From Hyphomicrobiales bacterium (GTDB taxonomy: Bacteria > Pseudomonadota > Alphaproteobacteria > Rhizobiales > Rhizobiaceae), in NCBI GenBank assembly GCA_900473795.1, contig UCMT01000011.1, positions 1-64,000 of the forward strand: DNA of 64,000 bases, written 5' to 3'. Numbering within the stretch: the stretch's first letter is position 1; every line of letters starts with the position of its first letter. Both the position numbers and the translations under genes were made by a program. The notes under the pieces are model-generated. The model did no database searches. It saw only the letters and a list, made by a program, of their open reading frames with translations, and was not told where the DNA came from. Shown one piece after another: positions 40,311 through 48,670 of the stretch.

Positions 40311-41174
40311 TCATTTCACGGCGCCGGCCATCAGGCCGCGCATGTAGTAGCGTTGCAGAAGCAGGAATACGAAGAGGCAGGGGATGACCATGACGGTGAC
40401 TCCCGCCTGAACGGCGCCCCAATTGATCGCGCCCAGCCGACCGGCGCGAACGGCGGTCATCAGCACCGGCAGCGTATAGTTCTCGTTGCTCGACAGAAGC
40501 ACGAGTGCTGCGAGAAACTCGTTCCACGCGTTCAGGAACGCAAAAATCGAGACGGTCGCCACGCCGGGCATAACAAGCGGAAGCAGAACCCGCACGAGGA
40601 GTTTCAGGTCGCGCGCGCCATCGATGCGCGCGGCTTCTTCGATCTCCTTCGGGACAGCGTCGAAGGCGTTGCGCATCATGAAGACCGAGAAGGGAAGCTG
40701 CAGGGTTACGTAGATCAGCATCAGCCCGAAAAGCGAATTGTTGAGCCCGAGCTTGGCCAGGATGATGAAAAGCGGCGTCAAGATGGACTGGAAGGGGATC
40801 ATCAGCGTCGCGATGATGAGCACGAACAGGACGTTCTTGAGTGGAAAGCGGTAGCGGGAGAAGCCGTAGCCCGCGAGCAAGCTGACGATGACCGTTATTA
40901 TGACGGTACCGAGCGATACGACCACCGAATTGATCGTGTGCTGCCAGACCCCCGAACCGAAGCCGTCAAGCGCGCGATAGGCGTCGATGCTTAAGCCCGA
41001 GACCGGCCACGGCGGCAGGGGCGGCTGGCTGTTTTCGGCATTCGGCCGAAAGGAGGCGAGGAAGCTGACGAGGAACGGTGCCAGAAAGAAAAAGCCGGTT
41101 CCAATCCCGACGCCGTGATAGGCGGCGCGGTTCCATCGCGCCCGGCGCGCCCGAATGTCTCGACCCGTTGTCAT
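40311..41174 (-). CDS. sugar ABC transporter permease (UgpE/MalG type)
   Basis: 287 aa from ATG 41174, which overlaps the stop of the upstream permease (ATGA); the longer frame to 41690 is a shadow. Six membrane helices are visible (GIGTGFFFLAPFLVSFLASF, then TVIITVIVSLLAGYGF and others). The EAA loop is EIEEAARIDGARDLKLLVRVLLP. It ends with MRGLMAGAVK, typical of this permease family, and overlaps the possible upstream start of GH127. Confidence 0.94.
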   Translation of the reverse strand: MTTGRDIRARRARWNRAAYHGVGIGTGFFFLAPFLVSFLASFRPNAENSQPPLPPWPVSGLSIDAYRALDGFGSGVWQHTINSVVVSLGTVIITVIVSLLAGYGFSRYRFPLKNVLFVLIIATLMIPFQSILTPLFIILAKLGLNNSLFGLMLIYVTLQLPFSVFMMRNAFDAVPKEIEEAARIDGARDLKLLVRVLLPLVMPGVATVSIFAFLNAWNEFLAALVLLSSNENYTLPVLMTAVRAGRLGAINWGAVQAGVTVMVIPCLFVFLLLQRYYMRGLMAGAVK

Positions 41175-42085
41175 GGGCGCTCGTCTCCCACTTTGAGCAG
41201 CCGGAGCTGGACAACGCTGATGGCGACGAGGATGGCGAGGAGGGCGATCGAAAGGGCCGCGCCGTAGCCGAGATTGAACGACACGAAGGACTGATTGAAG
41301 ATATAGTAGACGACGGAAATCATGTGGTTCTGTGGGCCGCCGCTCGTCATGATGTAGAATTGGTCGAACGCGAGGATCGAACCCGTGACGGAGAGGATCA
41401 GCGCCAGCGCCAGCGTGCGGCGCATCAGCGGCAATGTCAGGTAGCGAAAGCGCTGCCAGCGACGTGCTCCGTCGATGCGGGCGGCCTCGGTGAGCTCGGC
41501 GGGTATCGCTTGTAACCCGGTCAGCAGGATGATCATCGTGAAGCCGGCGATCTTCCAGACGACCATGACGATGATGGTGACAAAGGCCGCGTCGAACCTG
41601 GCGAGCAGATTTATTCGCCCGCTCGTCAACCCGAGCATCTGGAAGAGGGGAGAGAACAATCCGCTGTCGACGTTGGCCAGCCATACCCAAAGAAGAGACG
41701 CGGAGGCAAGGCCAACGACGACGGGCAGGAAGATGACGGTGCGGTACACGGAGACGAACGGTCTTTGCTTTTCAACGAAGAGAGCGAGCGGAAAGGCCAC
41801 CGCGAAAATGGCGATGGTGACGAGCAACGTATACTCCGCGGTGAAGCTCAGTGCGGAGAGAAACCGCGCGTCCTTGAACATGCGAATGTAGTTGCCAAGC
41901 CCAATCCAGCTCGGTGCGCCGAGCAAGGGCCAGCGGTGAAGGCTCATCCAGAACGTGAAGAGTACCGGCAGGATGAAGAAGGCCGTCACCAGCACCATCG
42001 CAGGGGCGATGTAGACAAGACCTTGCAATCTGGTCTTGCGTTTCTTGCGGCGCGACGGCAACGGCGCGATGGTTGGCATCGTCAT
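41171..42085 (-). CDS. sugar ABC transporter permease (UgpA/MalF type)
   Basis: A 304-aa permease with an N-terminal basic stretch, a first helix GLVYIAPAMVLVTAFFILP, five further helices and the EAA loop AELTEAARIDGARRWQRFRYLTLP. It is the partner of the MalG-type permease, to which it is translationally coupled. A hairpin and 63 bp separate it from the binding-protein gene. Confidence 0.94.
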   Translation of the reverse strand: MTMPTIAPLPSRRKKRKTRLQGLVYIAPAMVLVTAFFILPVLFTFWMSLHRWPLLGAPSWIGLGNYIRMFKDARFLSALSFTAEYTLLVTIAIFAVAFPLALFVEKQRPFVSVYRTVIFLPVVVGLASASLLWVWLANVDSGLFSPLFQMLGLTSGRINLLARFDAAFVTIIVMVVWKIAGFTMIILLTGLQAIPAELTEAARIDGARRWQRFRYLTLPLMRRTLALALILSVTGSILAFDQFYIMTSGGPQNHMISVVYYIFNQSFVSFNLGYGAALSIALLAILVAISVVQLRLLKVGDERP

Positions 42086-42112
42086 GGGAGGCTTCTCGAT
42101 TGATCTGGATGT

Positions 42113-42140
42113 GTGGAGGGCACGCGAGGCGGCCCTCCAC
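42113..42140 (-). promoter_or_regulatory. intercistronic hairpin between sugar-binding-protein and permease genes
   Basis: A perfect 9-bp stem (GTGGAGGGC / GCCCTCCAC) with a 10-base loop, without a T-run. It lies directly after the binding-protein stop (42149), the usual position of hairpins that favour binding-protein expression over the membrane components. Confidence 0.55.
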
Positions 42141-42148
42141 GGCTCCGT

Positions 42149-43387
42149 CTACTGCGCGGTGTCGATGATCGACTGCATTTCCGACTGTGCATTGGAGAAA
42201 GCACCGTCCACGTCGTCTCCGTAGATGGCGGCATTGATGAAGGTCGCCCACGGCCCATTGGCGCTGTTGATGAGGTCATTGAACTGCAGCGTGTAGGGCG
42301 TCTTGGCGACAGCAATCGCATCCTTGGCGATCTTGAGGCGTGGATCGAGCCCGTCGAGGACCTCGTCTGCGATATCGCCGCGGGTCGGCAGGCTGCCGTA
42401 TTTGGCCATGATCTTCTGCCCTTCCAGCGAATAGGTGTATTCGAGGAATTTCTTCACCGCCTCGAGCTTGGGCGTTCCCTTGGTGACGACGAAGTTGTCT
42501 CCTCCCGCAAACGAGGACGGCTGGCCATTCACACCCGGAATGAGGCTGACGCCGAACTTGATTTCCGGATGTTGGGTAACCAGCGTGCCGATTGCAAAGG
42601 CACCGAGGCTTTGCTGACCGATCTTGCCGTTGGTGATGCTCAGGAAGTTGACGCCATTGTCGCTCGCCGAGCCTGCTGGGACGGTGTCTTTGGCGACGAG
42701 ATTGCGGTAGATGTCGATTGCCTTGCGCATCTGCGGCGTGTCCAGCGTCGCGGTCTTGCCGTCCCCGGAGAGGATGTCGGCGCCGCCGCCCCAGACAAGC
42801 GGCGTGAAGGTGAAGATGGCGCAGCCGCCACAGCCGCCGCCGGAAAAGTAAAAGCCGTATGTGTCGCCGCCGAGCGCACGGATCTTCTCGGCATTTGCGG
42901 TGATTTCCTCCCAGGTCGTCGGCGCCTTATCCGGATCCAGTCCCGCCTGCTTGTAGAGATCCTTGTTCCACGCGAAGATCGATGTCTCGACCGACAAGGG
43001 CAGGCCGTAGATCTTCTCCTCGTAGGTGCCGAGCTTCACGTGCGACGGCGACAGGGAATTGAAGTACGGCAGCGTCTTTGCCCAGTCCGTCATGTCCTCA
43101 AGCTGGCCGGCCGCCGCAAAGGCGGGTGTGTAGATCAGGTCAAGCGAGAGCGCGTCCGGTGCCTGGCCGCCGGCGATGGCCGTCGCATACTTCTGGACGA
43201 GTTCCGCGAAGGGCACTTCGGTGAGTTCGACCTTGTCCTCGTTGGCGGCGTTGTAGGCTTTGACCACCTCCTTGAACGAGTCGCCGATTCCCGAGCGGAC
43301 CCACATGTTGATGGTCTCGGCCGAGGCTGCTTGCATCCCGAAAACGGAGATGAGCGCCGTGGCGGCAAGCAATTTCCTGAACATCAT
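42149..43387 (-). CDS. sugar ABC transporter substrate-binding protein (family 1)
   Basis: 412 aa with a Sec signal peptide (MMFRKLLAATALISVFGM, cleavage after ASA near residue 23). The mature protein begins ETINMWVRSG and has the family-1 lobes with Trp-rich ligand residues (TSIFAWNKDLYKQAGLD, TFTPLVWGGGADIL). It supplies the UgpAE-type permease. Operon context with GH127 suggests an arabinose-containing oligosaccharide or glycoside as ligand. Confidence 0.93.
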   Translation of the reverse strand: MMFRKLLAATALISVFGMQAASAETINMWVRSGIGDSFKEVVKAYNAANEDKVELTEVPFAELVQKYATAIAGGQAPDALSLDLIYTPAFAAAGQLEDMTDWAKTLPYFNSLSPSHVKLGTYEEKIYGLPLSVETSIFAWNKDLYKQAGLDPDKAPTTWEEITANAEKIRALGGDTYGFYFSGGGCGGCAIFTFTPLVWGGGADILSGDGKTATLDTPQMRKAIDIYRNLVAKDTVPAGSASDNGVNFLSITNGKIGQQSLGAFAIGTLVTQHPEIKFGVSLIPGVNGQPSSFAGGDNFVVTKGTPKLEAVKKFLEYTYSLEGQKIMAKYGSLPTRGDIADEVLDGLDPRLKIAKDAIAVAKTPYTLQFNDLINSANGPWATFINAAIYGDDVDGAFSNAQSEMQSIIDTAQ

Positions 43388-43399
43388 GCTTCCTCCTTG

Positions 43400-43425
43400 T
43401 CATGGAACCGCGCTGGTGCGGTCCC
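43400..43425 (-). promoter_or_regulatory. small hairpin between lacI-type regulator and binding-protein gene
   Basis: An imperfect inverted repeat (GGACCGC ... GCGGTTCC on the minus strand) in the 47-bp gap after the regulator gene. It may act as an attenuator or mRNA-processing hairpin ahead of the strong binding-protein ribosome site. Confidence 0.35.
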
Positions 43426-43434
43426 TCCTCCTTG

Positions 43435-44424
43435 TTATTTTCTCGATGAACCACCGCAGGATGCGCGCACGACGAGCCGGCACGGCAACTTGCGCAGCCC
43501 CGGCTCCACGGGATTGCCCTCTCCGAGCGAAAGGACAGTCAGTCCGGCTTGGCGACCGAGCTCCTTCAGGTTCATGTCGATCGTTGTCAGCGGCGGACGC
43601 GTTTGGCCGGCGACGATCTCCCAGTTGTCGAATCCGATCACCGATACGTCCTGGGGCACACGCACTCCACGCTCGCGCAGTGCATCGATGACACCGCGCG
43701 CAATCTGATCGTTGCCACAGAAGATGCCGTCAGGCAGGTCTCCTCCGGCCCGCCACAGGCGATCGATGGCCTCATGCCCGAAACTTTCCGACCAGGTGCC
43801 GTAAAACACGGGAGCTTCGGCGCCGGCCACGGCAAGGAAGGCTGCCGCGCGCGCTCGAACGGCGGCGAAGTCCTGCGGACCGGTGATGTGAACCAATCGC
43901 TTGCGCCCAACCTCCTTCAACCATGAGGTCGCAAGCTGGGCGCCTTGCCCGTCGTCGGCGGCAAACGTTACGCTGTCTGGTGTTCCTGTCGTGAACGCGT
44001 AGACGACCGGCACCGGCAGGCCAGCGAGATCGACAGGGAGAGAGCTGTCGATCCGCTTTCCTGTCGCGATGATGCCGTCCACCTGTTTGTCCAGCATGGC
44101 ATCGACATGGATCTTTCCGAGCGCCGGATCATCCTCGATCGCGCAGAGAAACACCGAGACCCCGTGGTCAACCAATGCCTCTGAAATGCCTGCCATGACG
44201 GGCAACGTGAAGCGACCATAGGTGTCGTTCGTCAGAAGGCCGATGGTGAAGGAGCGGCTGGAGAGCAGCCCGCGCGCCAGTGCATTCGGGCGAAAGCCGA
44301 TTTCGGCGGCGATGCGCTTGACCCGCGCCCGCGTCTCCGCCGCCATCCGGCCGTTGTCATTCAGCGCTTTCGACACGGTCGACACACTGACGCCGGCAGC
44401 CCGGGCAAGATCGTGAATCGTCAC
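43435..44424 (-). CDS. LacI-family transcriptional regulator
   Basis: 329 aa. The N-terminal LacI helix-turn-helix is at residues 1-55 (TIHDLARAAGVSVSTVSKAL, hinge NALARGLLSSRS). The periplasmic-binding-protein-like sensor domain has GIIATGKRIDSS, FCGNDQIARGVIDAL and VSVIGFDNWEIVAGQ. It is the first gene of the arabinoside operon, with LacI-type palindromes 55-108 bp upstream of its start, so it probably represses itself and the whole operon. Confidence 0.93.
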   Translation of the reverse strand: MTIHDLARAAGVSVSTVSKALNDNGRMAAETRARVKRIAAEIGFRPNALARGLLSSRSFTIGLLTNDTYGRFTLPVMAGISEALVDHGVSVFLCAIEDDPALGKIHVDAMLDKQVDGIIATGKRIDSSLPVDLAGLPVPVVYAFTTGTPDSVTFAADDGQGAQLATSWLKEVGRKRLVHITGPQDFAAVRARAAAFLAVAGAEAPVFYGTWSESFGHEAIDRLWRAGGDLPDGIFCGNDQIARGVIDALRERGVRVPQDVSVIGFDNWEIVAGQTRPPLTTIDMNLKELGRQAGLTVLSLGEGNPVEPGLRKLPCRLVVRASCGGSSRK

Positions 44425-44478
44425 GCGTTCGTGTCTGTTGCGCTGGTTCCTCAGTTTGGCCTCCCTTGCAAATCTGCG

Positions 44479-44498
44479 ATGAGAAAACCTTTTCGCAA
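44479..44498. promoter_or_regulatory. second, imperfect LacI-type operator
   Basis: GATGAGAAAACCTTTTCGCA has the same GAGAAAAC half-site and TTTTC partner as the perfect palindrome at 44511-44532, with centres about 33 bp apart. Two phased sites upstream of one lacI-type gene suggest looping or cooperative repression. Confidence 0.6.
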
Positions 44499-44510
44499 GG
44501 GAGATGTCAA

Positions 44511-44532
44511 TATGAGAAAACGTTTTCTCATA
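44511..44532. promoter_or_regulatory. perfect LacI-family operator palindrome
   Basis: A 22-bp perfect palindrome with half TATGAGAAAAC and a central CG. The GAAAACGTTTTC core fits the LacI-family consensus (A/T-rich arms around a central CG). It lies 87 bp upstream of the LacI-type gene start and should control the arabinoside operon. Confidence 0.85.
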
Positions 44533-44658
44533 CGAACAAGTTGGAAACCCTCGTCACCGCTGTGTCCGGATTCCCTTCCAATGCGCTGGCGGCAGCCGGG
44601 CTGGCACAAGGCATGGCCCAGGCAATCCGCAAGGGGGACATGCATTTCCAGTCAGGGG

Positions 44659-44958
44659 ATGAAGCCAATTGCTTCCGGTAAGGCTCTTCCATTGGTCCGA
44701 ACCTTCGATCCCGCCGCCTTACGATCTCAAGTCAGCCTTTGGGGCGGGACCACGCTGACCGAGCCGGCGGTCCAGGATTTTGTCACTCGCTACAATCTGC
44801 TCGTCGAAACAGGATCCAGCCAGTATCGCGAGCTCCGCACGCTAATGGCACGCGCGGAGATGGAGGCTTTGCGGCGCACCCTGGAGCGCGACAATGGTGA
44901 TTTTACTGCGGGGATTTCCTTTCATCATCCTCGCGCAACTCATCCGTGTCCGAAATAA
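44659..44958 (+). CDS. possible hypothetical protein or gene fragment (99 aa)
   Basis: A frame from ATG 44659 reads MKPIASGKALPLVRTFDPAA and later YRELRTLMARAEMEALRRTL. A different overlapping frame just upstream (44538-44681) reads like protein as well (TAVSGFPSNALAAAGLAQGM), suggesting the remains of one longer gene broken by a frameshift. No family is recognised. Confidence 0.35.
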   Translation: MKPIASGKALPLVRTFDPAALRSQVSLWGGTTLTEPAVQDFVTRYNLLVETGSSQYRELRTLMARAEMEALRRTLERDNGDFTAGISFHHPRATHPCPK

Positions 44959-45085
44959 TTCGCTTGCGTGGTCTGTGAAAATATGGACTTTTTTGATTTC
45001 TGTCTAACCGCTAGGTTGCAGCTTCAGAGCCTCGGAATAAAGCCGCGATATTTTCAAATTTCACGACCTACAGGTTTTCGCTGGG

Positions 45086-46294
45086 ATGGTGATGTTTTCG
45101 CACTTTAAGAAGGTCGGGAATCTAATCCGTCGCGCGGATGAGGCGCAGCGGAATGGGGAGTGGGATGCCGCTCGCAAGCTTTACCAGACGATTGTTCGCC
45201 GAAAACCCGAGCTGGCGCACATATGGGAGCAACTGGGACATGCGCTGAAAGAGACAGGAAATCTCGATGGGGCACTGTTCGCGTATAAGGAGGCGGTTGC
45301 CCTCGACAGTGGAATGATGACCGCCCGGGCGGAGTTGGAGCACCTGAAACTTAGCATCTGGAAGGAGGAGAACGGCGGCGACAAATATGCGCCCGGACGT
45401 TTCCGCTTCGTCAATCTCGGCACGACCGGCACCTGCAACGCTTCCTGCATACATTGCCCGACCGGAAAGGCCACCACGGCGCACGTCCCGCGCGGGATAA
45501 TGCCCATGCTCCTCTATGAGCGGATCATCGACGGTATCGCCGCCTCTGACCTCCCCGTAACCGATCAGATCGCGTTCGGTCTGTTCGGCGATGCCTTGGT
45601 CGATCCGTTCGTCGTGAAGCGTGCTGAATATCTGCGCTCCAAGCTGCCGACAACCCGGCTCTCGATCAACACCAACGGCGCCGCGTTCAATCCGGTCCGC
45701 CACGGGCCGCTGAAGGATCTCGCCACACTTGTCATGCTGCACTGCGAGTCGATCCTGCCGGAAACCTACAATGACCTGATGCGACCGTTGCGTGCCGAGC
45801 GCGTCTTTCCTAAGATCGAGCAGTTGCTTGAGTCGTTCGTTGGTAAGGTCTCCGTCAGTGTGCCATTGAGCAAAAGGAACCTGGAGGAGGCAGACGAAAT
45901 CCGAAAATGGTTCATGAGCCGCGGTGCAACGCAGGTGGTCTTCGATCCTCTCAGCAGCCGTTGCGCCGAGGACCGGACGCTGTTCAACTCCCTCGCACTG
46001 AACCCGACGAAGATAGCGTGCGGCCCCGATATCATGGATGATCTGATCATCGATACCGATGGCAAGGTGTTGATGTGCTGCCAGGACTTCCAGCGGATCG
46101 AGGGCATCGGTGACATGGGAGAGTCGGACCTCGAAACGATGCTCGCCGATCCCCTGCGGGAAATCACTAGGCGCAGGCTTCGGAACCGAAAGCATGACGA
46201 GATCCCAACCTGCAGTCGGTGCTATGCCGACAACCGCGGCGACGTGACTGTCCCCCTGCTCCACAATAGCTCCATTACCCGAGAGGAAGCATGA
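45086..46294 (+). CDS. TPR-radical SAM/SPASM protein
   Basis: 402 aa. Residues about 12-85 are two TPR-like helix pairs (ADEAQRNGEWDAARKLYQTI, IWEQLGHALKETGNLDGAL). A radical SAM domain follows with the cluster motif CNASCIHC (Cys117, Cys121, Cys124) and SINTNGAAF. A C-terminal SPASM-type auxiliary site has IDTDGKVLMCCQD and CSRCYAD. Such proteins modify peptides or small molecules through SAM-derived radicals. TPR fusions occur in glycan- and natural-product-linked enzymes. The stop overlaps the next gene (ATGA), so it works with a pyruvyltransferase-like protein. The start may be 45086 or 45092. Confidence 0.82.
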   Translation: MVMFSHFKKVGNLIRRADEAQRNGEWDAARKLYQTIVRRKPELAHIWEQLGHALKETGNLDGALFAYKEAVALDSGMMTARAELEHLKLSIWKEENGGDKYAPGRFRFVNLGTTGTCNASCIHCPTGKATTAHVPRGIMPMLLYERIIDGIAASDLPVTDQIAFGLFGDALVDPFVVKRAEYLRSKLPTTRLSINTNGAAFNPVRHGPLKDLATLVMLHCESILPETYNDLMRPLRAERVFPKIEQLLESFVGKVSVSVPLSKRNLEEADEIRKWFMSRGATQVVFDPLSSRCAEDRTLFNSLALNPTKIACGPDIMDDLIIDTDGKVLMCCQDFQRIEGIGDMGESDLETMLADPLREITRRRLRNRKHDEIPTCSRCYADNRGDVTVPLLHNSSITREEA

Positions 46295-47436
46295 AGAATA
46301 ATCGCTTGGCAGACTTCGTTCGCGCGAACGGATTCGTCCCCTTGTCATGGGCGGGCTCGACGCTTTCCATGAATTACGTCAATATTGGAGACGCCCTCAG
46401 CGCCGTAATGGTGACCCTGATGTCCAGCGCAAAGGTCCAACGGGTGCCATTCAAGTCGCAGTCTCTGCGCATGGCCTGCGTCGGCACGATCGGCCACGGC
46501 ATCATCGGCGGCGATGTCTTCTTCTGGGGGACCGGCTCCTCGAATTGGGCGAACCCGACCAAACCGGCAGAGGAGCGGACCCCGTTCAAGATCTCAGCCG
46601 ACTCCAACTATACCGTCACCGCCACGCGTGGCCCGGTGTCCGAGCGCATTCTCACCGGCGAGCCGTCTGGGTCTGTCGGTGTCTATGGCGATCCCGTCTG
46701 GCTGCTGCCGCGCTTCTACAAGCCGGAGATCAAGAAGAAATGGAAGCTGGGCGTCATCGTGCATCTGTCGGAGTTGGCCGACCGTGAGTATGAAGCCCAC
46801 GTCCGGCCCGAGCTGGTGCGCTATGAAATCCCAGATGATCTGAAGGACGATGTCCACCTGATTAGCACCGTCAGCTCGATCGGCGTCGACGGCATCCGTG
46901 GCAATATCGACGAAATCTTGGCGTGTGAGCGGATCGTCTCAACAAGCTTGCACGGCATGGTCTTTGCTGAAAGCTACGGCATTCCTTGCATACCTTTCCC
47001 GACGCATGGCGGACCGCAGGGGCTGAACGAGCGGGATCTGAGCGATGAAGTTCATATGGACTTGCGCTTCGTGGACCTCTATCGCGGCCTCGGCCAGTCC
47101 ACCTTGAGCGTCTATACGCAGCCGAACCATATACCGACTGACTGGCGGGATTTGATGAGCACCATTGACCGAGTATGGACGCCGAAGGCGATCGACGAGC
47201 AGGCACTGATTGATGCCTTCCCGCTCGACTATAAGCCGCTGGCCGCGCCGGCTGGCGCGACTATCTGGGACCATCCGCTTCTGACCGAGTTGAAGTTGCA
47301 GCACGACGTCAAAGAGTTGAAAGGGGAGCGGCCAAAGGTTGAGCGAAAGCCGAAGCCACCGGCGCCCCAGAAGCCTATCCGCCCTGCGCGGCCCTCTATC
47401 TTCTCACGTATTTTCAGTTTCGGCCGGACTTCGTAA
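46291..47436 (+). CDS. polysaccharide pyruvyl transferase-like protein
   Basis: 381 aa with the layout of the polysaccharide pyruvyl transferase/CsaB family: NYVNIGDALSAVM at the N-terminus, GGDVFFWGTGS, VTATRGPVSERIL, VYGDPVWLLP and the conserved VSTSLHGMVFAESYGIPC. These bind phosphoenolpyruvate in characterised members, which add pyruvate ketals to surface sugars. The C-terminus is a Lys/Pro-rich tail (ERKPKPPAPQKPIRPARPS), unusual for the family and possibly membrane-associating. It is translationally coupled to the radical SAM gene. Confidence 0.8.
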   Translation: MKNNRLADFVRANGFVPLSWAGSTLSMNYVNIGDALSAVMVTLMSSAKVQRVPFKSQSLRMACVGTIGHGIIGGDVFFWGTGSSNWANPTKPAEERTPFKISADSNYTVTATRGPVSERILTGEPSGSVGVYGDPVWLLPRFYKPEIKKKWKLGVIVHLSELADREYEAHVRPELVRYEIPDDLKDDVHLISTVSSIGVDGIRGNIDEILACERIVSTSLHGMVFAESYGIPCIPFPTHGGPQGLNERDLSDEVHMDLRFVDLYRGLGQSTLSVYTQPNHIPTDWRDLMSTIDRVWTPKAIDEQALIDAFPLDYKPLAAPAGATIWDHPLLTELKLQHDVKELKGERPKVERKPKPPAPQKPIRPARPSIFSRIFSFGRTS

Positions 47437-47557
47437 AGCTCGCCAGCGGTATGGAACAATCGACAAGTATCGCAGGAAGCTCCATCATCCTTGGTTTCAC
47501 TCCCAGACGTTCCTCGTTTGATTGAAGGAAGGCAGCCTTTTCGGAAAGTTGGCGATA

Positions 47558-48176
47558 GTGGCAACAAAAGATGTTTTTGCAGAAATTGAAGTGGCCATTG
47601 AAAACGACCTCCCGTTCAAAAAGCGAGCTGCAAGAATCTATACCTACGAACCCACTGCGGGCTTTCTCGGTTGGCTAGGTCTCAACAGTGCGACCAAGAA
47701 CCAAATCACTGATGTAAACCCGGTCATCGGCATAAGAAGCCAAGGGATGGAGACCCTATTGGCTTCTCTTTTGGACGAAAAACCTCATGGCTACTTGCCC
47801 TCCGACAGTTTCGATCTCTCTCGGCTATCTAATGCCCGTTCCCAAGTACCGAGCGTGGTTCTTCGGTGGCGACGCAGACGCAGAGAGGGTTGCTGATTTG
47901 TTGGGCGCGCTCAAGCAACACGCTGAACCATTCATAGCTAAATCTTGTTGCCTTGAAGTTGTCGAGCAGCTCCTTCAGGGGAGATATGCTCACCATGAAC
48001 ACGCCATGTATCGCCTCCCCCTCGCTAGCATGATGCGAGGAGATAGTAGCGGGGCTCAATCGCGCTGCCGTGATCACCTTGCGAGCATCGGCGGCAGAAC
48101 CGATCCAGCTGCAGAGCGCTACCGTCGATTCTCCAATGCGATGGAAGCTCTAGTCATCTCAGAGAAATCGGCTTGA
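47558..48176 (+). pseudogene. frameshifted hypothetical gene (205 aa if restored)
   Basis: Two overlapping frames read as one protein. From GTG 47558: MATKDVFAEIEVAIENDL ... IGIRSQGMETLLASLLDEKPHGYL. Then, one frame over: PPTVSISLGYLMPVPKYRAW ... AEPFIAKSCCLEVVEQLL. One extra C in the CCC run at 47798-47800 explains the break, since GYLPPTVSISLGYLMP reads naturally once it is removed. The composition is lower in GC than the flanks. The shape recalls small immunity-type proteins of polymorphic toxin systems, but no family can be named. Confidence 0.55.
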
Positions 48177-48308
48177 TGACGGGAGAATATCGACGGAACA
48201 CCGCCGTCAGCAGCGTAAGATTCCTTGTGGAACTTGAATAAGGGCTGCCCTGATACGGCAGCTAACGCGATCTCCCACTTATAAAGTGAGCGAGGTAGTG
48301 TGCCCATT

Positions 48309-48520
48309 ATGAGTAGTCACAATCCGAATATAGAAGTTCTTTCCGGCCCGGAGCGCCGGCGTCGCTGGTCGACGGCCGAAAAGCTGGCCCTCGTTCAGGT
48401 GACGTATGAGCCAGACGTGACGGTTAGCATGGTTGCCCGGCGTCACAGCATCCAGCCGAACCAGTTGCTCACGCAAGCGCAGCTCAAGGGGCATTGACCG
48501 CCACCGCGTCGAAGGCACTT
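48309..48520 (+). mobile_element. relic of an IS66-family element (tnpA 5' part)
   Basis: From ATG 48309 the frame gives MSSHNPNIEVLSGPERRRRW, then STAEKLALVQVTYEPDVTV, then SMVARRHSIQPNQLL. This is the N-terminal helix-turn-helix of IS66 TnpA (OrfA). After NQLL the expected FTWRKLAAQ region is altered by a small deletion and frameshift, and GALTATA can be read in another frame to about 48520. No tnpB, tnpC or terminal repeats remain. Confidence 0.7.
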
Positions 48521-48670
48521 TTGCATGCATCCGGGTAACTCAACTAGGTTTTTTTTGTTCAGCCGAGAACTGTGCCTGGGCGGTCACGAAATAGCCGTTG
48601 TGGAACGGAATTTAACTAGAAGCTCCGCGTGGAAAATTACGGCAAAGAGCTTCTGGAAGCGAAGGTTATC

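Noticed and set aside
40311..41690. 459-aa version of the MalG-type permease
   Set aside because: The first 170 residues are antisense-like Arg/His-rich sequence overlapping the upstream permease gene; ATG 41174 overlaps that gene's stop as expected.
48236..48262. GGAAC sequences near 48230 and 48601 as EcfG promoters
   Set aside because: No CGTT at 16-17 bases downstream in either case.
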